DNA of 64,000 nucleotides from Bradyrhizobium sp. CCBAU 53338 (GTDB taxonomy: Bacteria; Pseudomonadota; Alphaproteobacteria; Rhizobiales; Xanthobacteraceae), in contig NZ_CP030048.1 in the NCBI RefSeq assembly GCF_015291665.1, positions 2,418,001 to 2,482,000 of the forward strand. The letters run 5' to 3'. Position 1 is the first letter of the stretch. Each line of letters begins with the position of its first letter. Under the pieces are notes generated by a model. That model was not told where the DNA came from. It saw only the letters and a program-made list of their open reading frames with translations, and did not search any database. The translations under genes and the position numbers were made by a program. Positions 34,230 through 43,035 of this stretch are shown in pieces.

Positions 34230-35480
34230 ATGAAGGCGATTATCGTCGGCGGCGGTATCGGTGGTCTCACCACCGCCTTGATGCTGCGGGCCCGCGGCAT
34301 CGGCTGTGAGATCTTCGAGCAGTCCGATACGATCCGCGAACTCGGCGTCGGTATCAACACGCTGCCGCACGCCATGCGCGAGCTCGCCAGCCTTGGCCTG
34401 CTGCAAAAGCTCGACGACGTCGCAATCCGCACTGACCAGCTCTACTACCTCAACCGCCATGGCCAGGAGGTCTGGCGCGAAGCGCGCGGCGTGGACGCAG
34501 GCCATGATGTCCCGCAATTCTCGATCCATCGTGGCCGCCTCCAGGGTGTTATCCATCGCGCCGTCGAGGAGCGGCTTGGAATGGAGGCGATCCATACCGG
34601 CTGCCGGCTTGGCGCATTCACGCAGGACGAGGGTGGCGTCACCGCTTACTTCTTCGATCGCGCCGGGGCGCACATCCACACGGCGCGCGGCGATATCCTG
34701 ATCGGGGCCGACGGCATCCACTCGCGCGTCCGTGACACGCTGTTCCCGAACGAAGGGCCGCCGTGCTGGAACGGCTTGATGCTGTGGCGCGGTGCGCGCG
34801 ACTGGCCGCTGTTTCTCACGGGTAAGTCGATGATCGTCGCCGGTGGCCTCAACGCCAAGGTGGTGATCTATCCGATCGCGGAGGGATCGAGCCAGGCGAG
34901 CCGTCTCACCAATTGGGCGGTGCTGGTGAAGGTGGGCGAGGGCAATGCGCCGCCGCCGCGGAAGGAAGACTGGTCGCGGCCGGGCCGGCGCGAGGAACTG
35001 ATGCCGCATGTCGCGCGCTTCTCGGTGCCCTATGTCGATGTGAGGAGCCTCATCTCGGCGACGCCCGAGTTCTACGAATACCCGACCTGCGACCGCGATC
35101 CCTTGCCCTATTGGTCGTCGGGACGCGTCACCCTGCTCGGCGATGCCGCCCATCCCATGTATCCGGTCGGCTCGAACGGTGCCTCGCAGGCGATCCTCGA
35201 TGCGCGCTGCCTCGCCGACGCGCTGGTGCGCGCCGAGCATCCGCGGCAGGCCTTGATGGAATACGAGAAGAAGCGCTTGCCGATGACCGCGGACATTGTC
35301 CGCTCCAACAGGCGAGGTGGCCCCGAGGGCGTCATCGACGCCGTCGAGCAGCTCGCGCCCGACGGCTTCGACAATATCGAGAATGTGCTGAGCTATTCCC
35401 AGCGGGAGGCGATCGTACGCGGCTACGCTACCAAGGCCGGCTTCGCCGCGGTCCCGGGACTTGCGGCAGTGCGCGCGTAA
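34230..35480 (+). CDS. FAD-dependent monooxygenase (salicylate/3-hydroxybenzoate hydroxylase-like)
   Basis: This 416-residue class A flavoprotein hydroxylase has MKAIIVGGGIGGLTTALMLR, ILIGADGIHSRVRDTLFPNE and VTLLGDAAHPMYPVGSNGAS. The GVGINTLPHAMRELASLGL region is typical of salicylate/hydroxybenzoate hydroxylases. The start is at the second Met with TGAGGGCG adjacent. It follows the CoA-level hydroxylase fusion by 56 bases. It may hydroxylate a free acid feeding the pathway; the substrate is inferred only. Confidence 0.86.
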   Translation: MKAIIVGGGIGGLTTALMLRARGIGCEIFEQSDTIRELGVGINTLPHAMRELASLGLLQKLDDVAIRTDQLYYLNRHGQEVWREARGVDAGHDVPQFSIHRGRLQGVIHRAVEERLGMEAIHTGCRLGAFTQDEGGVTAYFFDRAGAHIHTARGDILIGADGIHSRVRDTLFPNEGPPCWNGLMLWRGARDWPLFLTGKSMIVAGGLNAKVVIYPIAEGSSQASRLTNWAVLVKVGEGNAPPPRKEDWSRPGRREELMPHVARFSVPYVDVRSLISATPEFYEYPTCDRDPLPYWSSGRVTLLGDAAHPMYPVGSNGASQAILDARCLADALVRAEHPRQALMEYEKKRLPMTADIVRSNRRGGPEGVIDAVEQLAPDGFDNIENVLSYSQREAIVRGYATKAGFAAVPGLAAVRA

Positions 35481-35488
35481 AGCGGCCG

Positions 35489-35947
35489 CTAACCGGCGCC
35501 GGGCGGCGGCGGCAGGAAGTGGATGTTGAACTCGGCGGCCATCGCCACGACGTCCTCCGGCTTCTGCTCCTTCATGTTGTGAAGGCCCCAGAACAGGTCG
35601 AACAGTTTTTTGGTCGGTGACACCCAGAACAGCACCTTTGCGGTCTGGTCCGATTTGTTGAAGATGCCGTGCGGCACACCCATGCCGAGCCGGATCAGAT
35701 CGCCGGGCGTCGCCTGCGCTTCCGAATTGCCGAGCACGAAGTCGAGCTTGCCCTCCAGCATGTAGAGATATTCGTCCTGGTCGGGATGGATATGCGGCGG
35801 CACGAACGTGCCCGGAGGCAGCGTGGCGTGCCAGGAGAAACTGTTCTCGGTGTTGCTCTTCGGCACATAAGTCTGGCCGAGGATGTTCCAGGAAATGCCC
35901 TGGATGCCTTCGTTAGCCCGCGTGATGCCGGTGATTTCGCTCTTCAT
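35489..35947 (-). CDS. Cupin domain protein
   Basis: This 152-residue single-cupin protein has metal motif 1 PHIHPDQDEYLYMLEGKLDF (H-x-H-x5-E-x6-G pattern). Motif 2 is GDLIRLGMGVPHGIFNKS, with the His. Members of this type (quercetinase-like) bind one divalent metal and act as dioxygenases, isomerases or ligand sensors. It is convergent with the FAD monooxygenase and precedes nothing on its own strand, while the binding-protein gene lies just upstream and is probably co-transcribed. Confidence 0.85.
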   Translation of the reverse strand: MKSEITGITRANEGIQGISWNILGQTYVPKSNTENSFSWHATLPPGTFVPPHIHPDQDEYLYMLEGKLDFVLGNSEAQATPGDLIRLGMGVPHGIFNKSDQTAKVLFWVSPTKKLFDLFWGLHNMKEQKPEDVVAMAAEFNIHFLPPPPGAG

Positions 35948-35977
35948 TGCAGTCCTCCCATAACGCGACGCGCAGTG

Positions 35978-37150
35978 TTAGTTCGCCTTGCATTCCTTGG
36001 CATAGCGGTCGCCGTAGTTCTCGAAAACTTTTTGAACGATCTCGGTCTGGAATTTGCCATCCGGGCGCTTTGCGACCTTGGTCAGATAGAAGTCCTGGAT
36101 CGGATAGCCATTGATGTTGAACTTGAACGAACCACGGAGCGACGTGAAGTCCGCTTTCTTCAGGGCCGCCGAAACAGCGTCCTTGTTGGAGAGATCGCCC
36201 TTCACGCCCTTGACGGCGCTGTCGATCAGCATCGCGGCGTCATACGCCTGCATCGCATAGGTCCCGGGCACGCCGTTATAGGCGGCCTCATAGGCGGCAA
36301 CAAATTTCTTGCTCTGGGGATTGTCCAGATTGGGCGCCCAGTTCGCGCCGCCGAACATGCCAACGGCCGCGTCCTGCTGCGCCGGCAGGGTTGATTCATC
36401 GACCGTGAAAGCCGAGAGCACCGGAATGCTGTCGGCGAGACCAGCCTGCTTGTACTGCTTGACCAGGTTGACGCCGAGGCCGCCCGGCATGAACGTGAAG
36501 AGGGCATCGGGCTTCTGCGACGCAATCTTGGATAGCTCCGGCTGGAAGTCCAGCGTGTTGAGCGGCATGTAGGACTCTTCGACGATCTCGCCCTTGTAGT
36601 CGAGCTTGAAGCCGGCGACCGAGTCCTTGCCGGCCTGATAGTTCGGCACCATGAGATACATCCGCTTGTAGCCGCGATCCTGCGCGACCTTGCCGAGGAT
36701 CTCGTGCACCTGATCGTTCTGATAGGACGTCACATAGAAGAACGGACTGCAATCCTTGCCGGCAAACGTCGAAGGCCCGGCATTCGGGCTGATCAGGAAT
36801 ACCTTGGCCTCCGTGACCGGCCGGTGGATCGCCTGAAGGACGTTGGAGAAGATCGGACCGACCACGAAGTCGACCTTGTCGCGCTCGAGCAGGCTCTTGA
36901 CCTTTGTCACCGCCGCGTCGGGCTTCAATTCGTCGTCGACCACGACGACCTCGACATCGCGCCCACCCATCTTGCTGCCGAGATCTTTCACCGCGAGGGC
37001 AAAGCCGTCGCGAACCTGCTGGCCGAGTGCGGCCGCTGGTCCTGACAGAGTCACGATCAGGCCAAGCTTGAGCTTCTCCTGCGCGAGGGCAGGGCTCATC
37101 GCGGTGCCGAGAAGAAGTGTGGCTGCGGCCAAGGTCAGTTGCGTCTTCAT
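35978..37150 (-). CDS. ABC substrate-binding protein, branched-chain amino-acid/aromatic acid type, orphan
   Basis: This 390-residue periplasmic protein has signal peptide MKTQLTLAAATLLLGTAMSP (cleaved near ALAQ). Its LivJ-type Venus-flytrap fold shows KLKLGLIVTLSGPAAALGQQ and later FVVGPIFSNVLQAIHRPVTE. The start at 37150 has GGGGGGATC upstream. Similar proteins deliver aromatic acids in Rhodopseudomonas/Bradyrhizobium. No permease or ATPase genes lie nearby, so it must use a transporter encoded elsewhere or act as a sensor-like binder. Operator-like site 4 lies about 145 bases upstream. Confidence 0.88.
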   Translation of the reverse strand: MKTQLTLAAATLLLGTAMSPALAQEKLKLGLIVTLSGPAAALGQQVRDGFALAVKDLGSKMGGRDVEVVVVDDELKPDAAVTKVKSLLERDKVDFVVGPIFSNVLQAIHRPVTEAKVFLISPNAGPSTFAGKDCSPFFYVTSYQNDQVHEILGKVAQDRGYKRMYLMVPNYQAGKDSVAGFKLDYKGEIVEESYMPLNTLDFQPELSKIASQKPDALFTFMPGGLGVNLVKQYKQAGLADSIPVLSAFTVDESTLPAQQDAAVGMFGGANWAPNLDNPQSKKFVAAYEAAYNGVPGTYAMQAYDAAMLIDSAVKGVKGDLSNKDAVSAALKKADFTSLRGSFKFNINGYPIQDFYLTKVAKRPDGKFQTEIVQKVFENYGDRYAKECKAN

Positions 37151-37294
37151 GATTGATCCCCCCGTGACATCAGGGCTCGCATTGCAGGCCCCGTACTCCA
37201 ATCCAAGCTTATGCCGATGACGGCGCTCGCGGCAAGCCAAGCTCAGGCCGCCGCCATCTTGCAGGCAGCGGCGCATGCAAGCGGCGCGCCAATT

Positions 37295-37310
37295 ATTTGA
37301 AGCCTAAAGA
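37295..37310. promoter_or_regulatory. MarR-type operator candidate, site 4
   Basis: ATTTGAAGCCTAAAGA lies in the divergent region between the binding-protein gene and the MarR gene. Confidence 0.68.
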
Positions 37311-37363
37311 AACTGCCGTGCGGTCGATTGTTGCAGCTTTGGGCTTGCGGCCGGCGTCGATTT

Positions 37364-37379
37364 ATTTGAAGCTCAAAAC
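37364..37379. promoter_or_regulatory. MarR-type operator candidate, site 5
   Basis: ATTTGAAGCTCAAAAC ends 24 bases before the MarR start codon, a position expected for autorepression. Confidence 0.68.
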
Positions 37380-37403
37380 GTTGGGGAATCCGAGCCGGCG
37401 CCA

Positions 37404-37922
37404 ATGCCGGCCGTGAGTGACTGCATCGAGATGCTCGATTCCGAGACCAAGGCCGTCGAAACGCCGGAGGACCACGCCGATGAGCTTCGGCTGTGGTTGC
37501 GCCTGCTCACCTGCACGACCCTGATCGAGGGCGAGGTCCGCGGCCGACTGCGGGAGCGCTTCGATGTCACGCTGCCACGTTTCGACCTGATGGCGCAGCT
37601 CGACAAGGCGCCCGACGGCATGACGCTGTCCGATGTCTCCAAGCGCATGATGGTGTCCAACGGCAACGTCACCGGCCTCGTCGAGCGCCTCGTGGAATCC
37701 GGCCATCTCGACCGCCGCACCTCGGAGACCGATCGCCGTGTCCAGGTGATCCGTCTCACGAAACTCGGTCGTGCCGAGTTTCGCAGGATGGCCGCGGAAC
37801 ACGAGACCTGGATTGCCGATCTCTTCGCCGATCTGACGCCCAAGGATGTGCGCGAACTGATGCGATTGCTGGCCAAGACCAAGGCGTCGGCGCAGAAATC
37901 GGCCGCGCGTCGCCGGCCCTAA
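37404..37922 (+). CDS. MarR family transcriptional regulator of the aromatic pathway
   Basis: This 172-residue winged-helix protein has a helical dimer region, then the recognition module LPRFDLMAQLDKAPDGMTLS and DVSKRMMVSNGNVTGLVERL. The wing is ESGHLDRRTSETDRRVQVIR. Such proteins usually repress divergent catabolic genes until an aromatic acid or its CoA thioester binds. Five other palindromic sites of the same sequence stand before pathway genes, plus one at its own promoter, which makes it the likely repressor for all of them. The ligand (2-aminobenzoyl-CoA or similar) is inference. Confidence 0.88.
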   Translation: MPAVSDCIEMLDSETKAVETPEDHADELRLWLRLLTCTTLIEGEVRGRLRERFDVTLPRFDLMAQLDKAPDGMTLSDVSKRMMVSNGNVTGLVERLVESGHLDRRTSETDRRVQVIRLTKLGRAEFRRMAAEHETWIADLFADLTPKDVRELMRLLAKTKASAQKSAARRRP

Positions 37923-38003
37923 GCCCATCGGCGGGCCAGCCGCCAAGCCCCTTTTGCCGCAGGAAAATGCTTGGATTGCCAAAATCGACTATTGCGCCAA
38001 ATT

Positions 38004-38019
38004 GTTTTAAGCCTAAAAT
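38004..38019. promoter_or_regulatory. MarR-type operator candidate, site 6
   Basis: GTTTTAAGCCTAAAAT ends 50 bases before the ligase start codon. Its centre is the exact reverse complement of site 3. Confidence 0.75.
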
Positions 38020-38069
38020 GTTTTCCAGTGAGTGCTGCCGGGTGCTTTCCATGCGCAAAGGAGCGTGCG

Positions 38070-39761
38070 ATGGCCAACGCCGCCAAGGTTCAAGTCTCGG
38101 GCTCGCATGACGCAAACGCTGCGACCGCCCATGTCGATACGTTCGGGCGGCAGCATCTGCCGCCGCCGGATCTGTGGCCGGAGTTCATTTTCACGCGGCC
38201 GGAGCTGCGCTATCCGGCGCGACTGAATTGCGTCAGCTATTTCCTCGACCGGTGGGTCGAGCAGGGGCACGGCGATGCGCCTTGCGTCATCAGTCCTGCC
38301 GTCAGCTATTCCTATCGCGAACTGCAAGCGCTGGTGAACCGCATCGCCAATGTGTTGGTGAGCAAGCTCGGACTTGTGACCGGCGGCCGCGTGATGCTGC
38401 GTTCGGCCAACAGCCCGATGATGGTCGCGACCTATCTCGCGGTGATCAAGGCCGGCGGCATCTGCGTGGCGACGATGCCGTTGCTGCGCGCCAAGGAACT
38501 GTCCTATCCGATCCAGAAAGCGGAAATTGGGCTCGCGCTCTGCGACGGCAAACTCTCCGACGAGATGGAGAAGGCAAGGCTCGCCGCCCCCGGTCTCGAG
38601 CACGTGGTCTATTGGGGCAATGGGACGCCCGACTCGCTCGAGGCGCTGATTGCGGACGCGAGCCCCGAGTTTACGGCAGTCGATACCGCCTCCGACGACA
38701 TCTGCTTGATTGCCTTCACCTCGGGCACAACAGGCGATCCGAAGGGCACCATGCATTTCCATCGGGACATGCTGGCGGTTTGCGACGGCTATGCGCGCAA
38801 CATCCTGCGGGCCGAGCAGAAAGATCGCTTCGTCGGTTCGGCGCCGCTCGCCTTCACCTTCGGCTTCGGCGGCGTTCTGTTCCCGATGCACATCGGCGCT
38901 TCCTTCGTCGTCCTGGAGAAGACGACGCCCGACGACATCCTGACGGCGATCGAGCGGTACAAGACCACGGTTTGCTTCACGGCGCCGACGGCGTACCGCG
39001 CCATGATCGGCAAGCTGCCCGGTCGTGACATATCCTCACTGCGAAAGTGCGTCTCCGCGGGCGAGACGCTGCCCAAGCCGACGTTCGATGCCTGGCTGAA
39101 GGCCACCGGCATCAAGCTCATGGACGGGATCGGTTCGACCGAGTTGCTGCACATTTTCATCAGTGCGACCGAAGACGAGATTCGCCCTGGTGCGACGGGC
39201 AAGCCCGTTCCCGGCTATGAGGCTAAAATCGTCGATGACGACGGCAACGACGTGCCGGCAGGCACGATGGGAAAGCTCGCGGTGCGCGGGCCGACCGGTT
39301 GCCGCTATCTCGCCGACGAGCGTCAGCGAAAATACGTCCAGAACGGCTGGAATATCACCGGCGACACCTATCTGATGGATAGCGACGGTTACTTCTGGTA
39401 CCAGTCGCGCTCCGACGACATGATCGTGTCATCCGGGTACAATATCGCGGGCACGGACGTGGAAACAGCGTTGCTCACGCACCCTGCGGTCGCCGAGTGC
39501 GGCGTCGTCGGTGCGCCGGACGAGGCGCGCGGGATGATCGTGAAAGCCTATGTCGTTGCCGCGCCCGGCGTGACGCCGGATGCCAGGCTCGCGGCCGAAT
39601 TGCAGGAGCATGTCAAACGCGAGATCGCGCCCTACAAATATCCGCGCGCGATCGAGTTCGTGACGCAGTTGCCGAAGACCGAGACCGGAAAATTGAAGCG
39701 CTTTGCCTTGCGGCAATTGGCGCAGGCGGCTGCGACGTCCTCGGGCGTCGCGGCCGAATGA
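38070..39761 (+). CDS. 2-aminobenzoate-CoA ligase-type enzyme (benzoate-CoA ligase family)
   Basis: This 563-residue ANL enzyme activates an aromatic acid with ATP and CoA. Motifs: IAFTSGTTGDPKGTMHFHRD, FGFGGVLFPMHIGASFVVLE, GIGSTELLHIFISATEDEIR (the benzoate-ligase signature), YFWYQSRSDDMIVSSGYNIA and PKTETGKLKRFALRQL with the catalytic Lys. AAAGGAG precedes the ATG. It should catalyse the entry step of the CoA-dependent pathway; the monooxygenase fusion and RidA nearby favour 2-aminobenzoate over plain benzoate. Confidence 0.87.
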   Translation: MANAAKVQVSGSHDANAATAHVDTFGRQHLPPPDLWPEFIFTRPELRYPARLNCVSYFLDRWVEQGHGDAPCVISPAVSYSYRELQALVNRIANVLVSKLGLVTGGRVMLRSANSPMMVATYLAVIKAGGICVATMPLLRAKELSYPIQKAEIGLALCDGKLSDEMEKARLAAPGLEHVVYWGNGTPDSLEALIADASPEFTAVDTASDDICLIAFTSGTTGDPKGTMHFHRDMLAVCDGYARNILRAEQKDRFVGSAPLAFTFGFGGVLFPMHIGASFVVLEKTTPDDILTAIERYKTTVCFTAPTAYRAMIGKLPGRDISSLRKCVSAGETLPKPTFDAWLKATGIKLMDGIGSTELLHIFISATEDEIRPGATGKPVPGYEAKIVDDDGNDVPAGTMGKLAVRGPTGCRYLADERQRKYVQNGWNITGDTYLMDSDGYFWYQSRSDDMIVSSGYNIAGTDVETALLTHPAVAECGVVGAPDEARGMIVKAYVVAAPGVTPDARLAAELQEHVKREIAPYKYPRAIEFVTQLPKTETGKLKRFALRQLAQAAATSSGVAAE

Positions 39762-39776
39762 GATGAGGATCGAGAA

Positions 39777-40241
39777 TTGTCCGTGACAACGCCGAAAGGC
39801 CCCCAGCTTGCTGTGCTACCCACCGCCGCCGAGGACGACGCCGGTCCCAGGGCGCAGGTGCTTCAGCCATCCGGCTGGCCGGTGCCGAAGGGCTATGCCA
39901 ACGGCATGGCCGCCGAGGGGCGCATCGTCGTCACGGGCGGTGTGATCGGCTGGGATGCCCAGGAGCGTCTCGCCGACGGCTTCGTCGCGCAGGTGCGCCA
40001 GACCCTGAGCAACATTGCCGAGATTTTGGCAGAGGCCGGCGCGCGGCCCGAGCATCTGGTTCGTCTGACCTGGTACGTCGTCGACATGGAGGAGTATCTG
40101 ACGAATCTGAAGGAGCTCGGCAAGATCTACCGCGCCACCTTCGGCGCACATTATCCGGCGATGGCGCTGGTCCAGGTCGTGCGCCTCGTGGAGAAGGCGG
40201 CACGCGTCGAGATCGAGGCCACCGCCGTCATTCCTCGTTGA
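39777..40241 (+). CDS. RidA/YjgF family enamine/imine deaminase
   Basis: This 154-residue RidA-like protein has QPSGWPVPKGYANGMAAEGR, VTGGVIGWDAQ and the C-terminal MALVQVVRLVEKAARVEIEA with the substrate-binding Arg. RidA proteins hydrolyse reactive enamines and imines to ketones and ammonia. In an aminobenzoyl-CoA pathway it would help remove the amino group after ring reduction. It follows the ligase by 15 bases; the start is TTG at 39777 or GTG six bases later. Confidence 0.87.
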   Translation: MSVTTPKGPQLAVLPTAAEDDAGPRAQVLQPSGWPVPKGYANGMAAEGRIVVTGGVIGWDAQERLADGFVAQVRQTLSNIAEILAEAGARPEHLVRLTWYVVDMEEYLTNLKELGKIYRATFGAHYPAMALVQVVRLVEKAARVEIEATAVIPR

Positions 40242-40256
40242 GTCGCGATTCCCGTC

Positions 40257-40985
40257 TCAGCTCGCCTTGGCGAGATCATCGTCCTCGGGCGAGTTCAGAT
40301 AGACGCCTGACATGGTGTCGACCCAGCACAGATGGTCGTGCACCTTCTTGACACCTTCAACGTTTTCCGCCGCAACGATCGCCGCTTGCCGGGAGCGTTC
40401 CTCGGTGATGACGCCGCTCAAGTGAACGATGCCGTCGCGCACGATGACGTTCAGCCCGAACGGGCACCAGTCGTATTTCTCCATGGCATCGATGATGCGG
40501 CCGCGGATGTGATCGTCGTCGGCCGTCGGATCCGGCACTTCGCGGGCAAGGCCCGCCACCGCCTGCAGAAGATTGGCGCGCGACACGATGCCGACGACCT
40601 TGTCGCCGCGAACAACCGGCAGGCGCTTCACGTTGTTCCGCTCCATGAGGTCGACGATCTCCGCGAGCGCGGTATCCTCGGTGATGGTGACGGGTGAGGT
40701 GGTCATGACCTCCGCGACCTTGCGGCCATGCTCGTGGACGAAATCGCCGGCCGATTTGCCGGCGCCGAGGATGAACCGCAGCCAGCGGCCGCGCTTGCGG
40801 CCAGTGCCGATTTCGCTGCGGCGGATGAAGTCGCCTTCCGAGACCACCCCGACCAGCTTGCCGCCGTCGTCGACGACGGTGAGGCCGCTGACGTGACGCT
40901 TCAACATGATGTTCGCGGCTTCGACGATGCTGGTGTCGGGGGTAACCGAGATGACCGACCGGGTCATGATTTGGTGGGCGCGCAT
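40257..40985 (-). CDS. CBS-pair and BON domain protein
   Basis: This 242-residue protein has two CBS motifs forming an adenylate-sensing pair (MRAHQIMTRSVISVTPDTSI through LVGVVSEGDFIRRSE, and AEVMTTSPVTITEDTALAEI through VVGIVSRANLLQAVAG). A C-terminal BON domain follows (WCPFGLNVIVRDGIVHLSGV). CBS-BON proteins are often induced under low oxygen or stress and may sense AMP/ATP near membranes. An FNR/FixK box lies about 65 bases upstream, shared with the divergent PHA synthase gene. Confidence 0.88.
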   Translation of the reverse strand: MRAHQIMTRSVISVTPDTSIVEAANIMLKRHVSGLTVVDDGGKLVGVVSEGDFIRRSEIGTGRKRGRWLRFILGAGKSAGDFVHEHGRKVAEVMTTSPVTITEDTALAEIVDLMERNNVKRLPVVRGDKVVGIVSRANLLQAVAGLAREVPDPTADDDHIRGRIIDAMEKYDWCPFGLNVIVRDGIVHLSGVITEERSRQAAIVAAENVEGVKKVHDHLCWVDTMSGVYLNSPEDDDLAKAS

Positions 40986-41049
40986 GGACTGCTCCGCTGG
41001 CTTGTCGAACTTCGTTGGGGAATTTCTAGATCAGGCGCTGGGGTGCGGT

Positions 41050-41063
41050 TTGACGTAGGTCAA
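41050..41063. promoter_or_regulatory. FNR/FixK box 1
   Basis: TTGAC-GTAG-GTCAA lies between the divergent CBS-BON and PHA synthase genes and fits TTGA-N6-TCAA. If it activates rightward at the usual -41.5 position, the transcript starts near 41098, supporting the ATG at 41191 for the synthase. Confidence 0.72.
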
Positions 41064-41190
41064 GCCGAGGAGGTCGGTCCCTCCCAGTGAAGCGATCGTG
41101 ATCAATCCTGCGGAATTGATGCAGCTCAACGTTTTTGCAGCGGCTGGTCATATCGTCTCGCAGACCAGATGCGAGCGAGATTTTTTGGCC

Positions 41191-43035
41191 ATGAGCGTCG
41201 TGCAGATCCTTCCTCGGACCGAAGAGCCGGTGCTGCCGGCACCTCCCGTCGAACCGGTCGCAGGCGTGGTTCCTGTTGCGACGCGTAACGAACCGGCTGC
41301 CGAGAAGCCGGCGGCCACGCCGATGTCGGAACCTTACCCTGTGGATCGCGCGTTCCATGCGATGCTGGCGCGGTTTACGGGCGGGATTTCGCCGGCGGCC
41401 TTGCTGCTCGCCTGGTTCGATTGGAGCCTTCACCTCGCCGCGGCGCCGCAGCGCCGGATGGAGATTACCAACGATATCCTTCGTGACACGGGCCGACTGC
41501 TGGAAGTTGCCGCGCACGCGATGTCATCGGGCCAGAAGCCCTGGTCGGTGATCCGGCCGGAGGGGCGGGACCGCCGCTTCAAGGAGCCGCAATGGGAGGC
41601 GGCGCCGTTCAATGTTTTTGCGCAGGCGTTTCTGCTCGCAGAGCGCTGGTGGCACGATGCTACGACCGGGGTGCGTGGCGTCTCGCGCGCGAATGACGCC
41701 ATCGTCGAATTCTCGGTGCGCCAGATGCTGGACATGCTGGCGCCGTCGAACTTTGCGATGACCAACCCGGAGGTGCTGGAGAAGGCCTTTCAGAGCGGCG
41801 GCGAGAATTTCGTTTTCGGCTGGCAGAACTGGTACGGCGACCTGGTACGAATGCTGTCGGCCGCGAAGCCCGCCGGCAATGAACAGTTTGTCGTCGGCAG
41901 GACGGTCGCGGCGTCGCCCGGCAAAATCGTCTACCGCAATGAGCTGATCGAGCTGATCCAGTACCGTCCGACGACCGTACACGTGCGGCCCGAGCCGATC
42001 CTGATCGTGCCGGCCTGGATCATGAAATACTACATTCTCGATCTGTCGCCGCAGAACTCGCTGGTCAAATATCTCACCGATCAGGGCTTTACCGTCTTCG
42101 CAATCTCCTGGCGCAACCCGGATGCGAGGGATCGGAACGTCGCGTTCGACGATTATCGCAAGCTCGGCGTGATGGCTGCGCTGGATGCGATCGAACGAAT
42201 TGTGCCGGGTCGGAAGACCCACGCGCTCGGCTATTGTCTGGGTGGCACGTTGTTGTCGATCGCCGCCGCCAAGATGGCGCGCGACGGCGATGATCGTCTC
42301 GGCACCATCACGCTGCTTGCCGCGCAGACGGACTTCACCGAGGCCGGCGAACTGACGCTGTTCGTGAACGAAAGCCAGGTCGCTTTCCTCGAAGACATCA
42401 TGTGGCAGCGCGGCTACCTCGATACGGCGCAGATGGCCGGCGCTTTCGCGCTGCTGCGTTCGAACGACCTGATCTGGTCGCGGCTGTCGCATGATTATCT
42501 GATGGGCGAGGCGGCGGCGCCGAGCGACCTGATGGCCTGGAATGCGGATGCGACGCGGCTGCCTTATCGGATGCATTCGGAATATCTGCGCAAGCTGTTC
42601 CTCGACAACGATCTCGCCGAGGGGCGTTATCAGGTGGAGGGCAAGAGCGTCTCGCTGTCCGACATTCATGCTCCGATGTTCGTGGTCGGTACCCTGACCG
42701 ACCACGTGGCGCCATGGCGATCCGTGCACAAGCTCCACTACCAGGTGGATGCCGACCTGACCTTCCTGTTGACGAGCGGCGGCCACAATGCCGGCGTCGT
42801 CGCGCCGCCCGACGAGCCCGGACACAGCTATCAGGTCATGACCAAGGCAGCGGACGCGCCCTATATCGGCCCGGATGAATGGCTGAAGCTGGCGTCGCAT
42901 GTCGAGGGATCATGGTGGCCCGAATGGAGCCGGTGGTTGATCGCGAGATCGGGCAAGCCCTGCGATCCGCCGCCGATCGGGTATGGCGACATCGATGGCT
43001 TGCCCGATGCCCCAGGGGACTACGTTCGGACCTAG
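41191..43035 (+). CDS. phaC: Polyhydroxyalkanoate synthase (PhaC family)
   Basis: This polymerase of about 614 residues makes polyhydroxybutyrate-type polyester from 3-hydroxyacyl-CoA at granule surfaces. The lipase-like box is HALGYCLGGTLL, with nucleophile C349. The Asp region is VVGTLTDHVAPWRSVHKLHY and the His TSGGHNAGVV. PILIVPAWIMKYYILDLSPQ and QNWYGDLVRM match class I enzymes. The frame is open from a GTG at 41098; the ATG at 41191 is preferred because of the FNR box position. A proline-rich N-terminal extension precedes the domain. Its stop overlaps the convergent CHAD gene. Confidence 0.85.
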   Translation: MSVVQILPRTEEPVLPAPPVEPVAGVVPVATRNEPAAEKPAATPMSEPYPVDRAFHAMLARFTGGISPAALLLAWFDWSLHLAAAPQRRMEITNDILRDTGRLLEVAAHAMSSGQKPWSVIRPEGRDRRFKEPQWEAAPFNVFAQAFLLAERWWHDATTGVRGVSRANDAIVEFSVRQMLDMLAPSNFAMTNPEVLEKAFQSGGENFVFGWQNWYGDLVRMLSAAKPAGNEQFVVGRTVAASPGKIVYRNELIELIQYRPTTVHVRPEPILIVPAWIMKYYILDLSPQNSLVKYLTDQGFTVFAISWRNPDARDRNVAFDDYRKLGVMAALDAIERIVPGRKTHALGYCLGGTLLSIAAAKMARDGDDRLGTITLLAAQTDFTEAGELTLFVNESQVAFLEDIMWQRGYLDTAQMAGAFALLRSNDLIWSRLSHDYLMGEAAAPSDLMAWNADATRLPYRMHSEYLRKLFLDNDLAEGRYQVEGKSVSLSDIHAPMFVVGTLTDHVAPWRSVHKLHYQVDADLTFLLTSGGHNAGVVAPPDEPGHSYQVMTKAADAPYIGPDEWLKLASHVEGSWWPEWSRWLIARSGKPCDPPPIGYGDIDGLPDAPGDYVRT

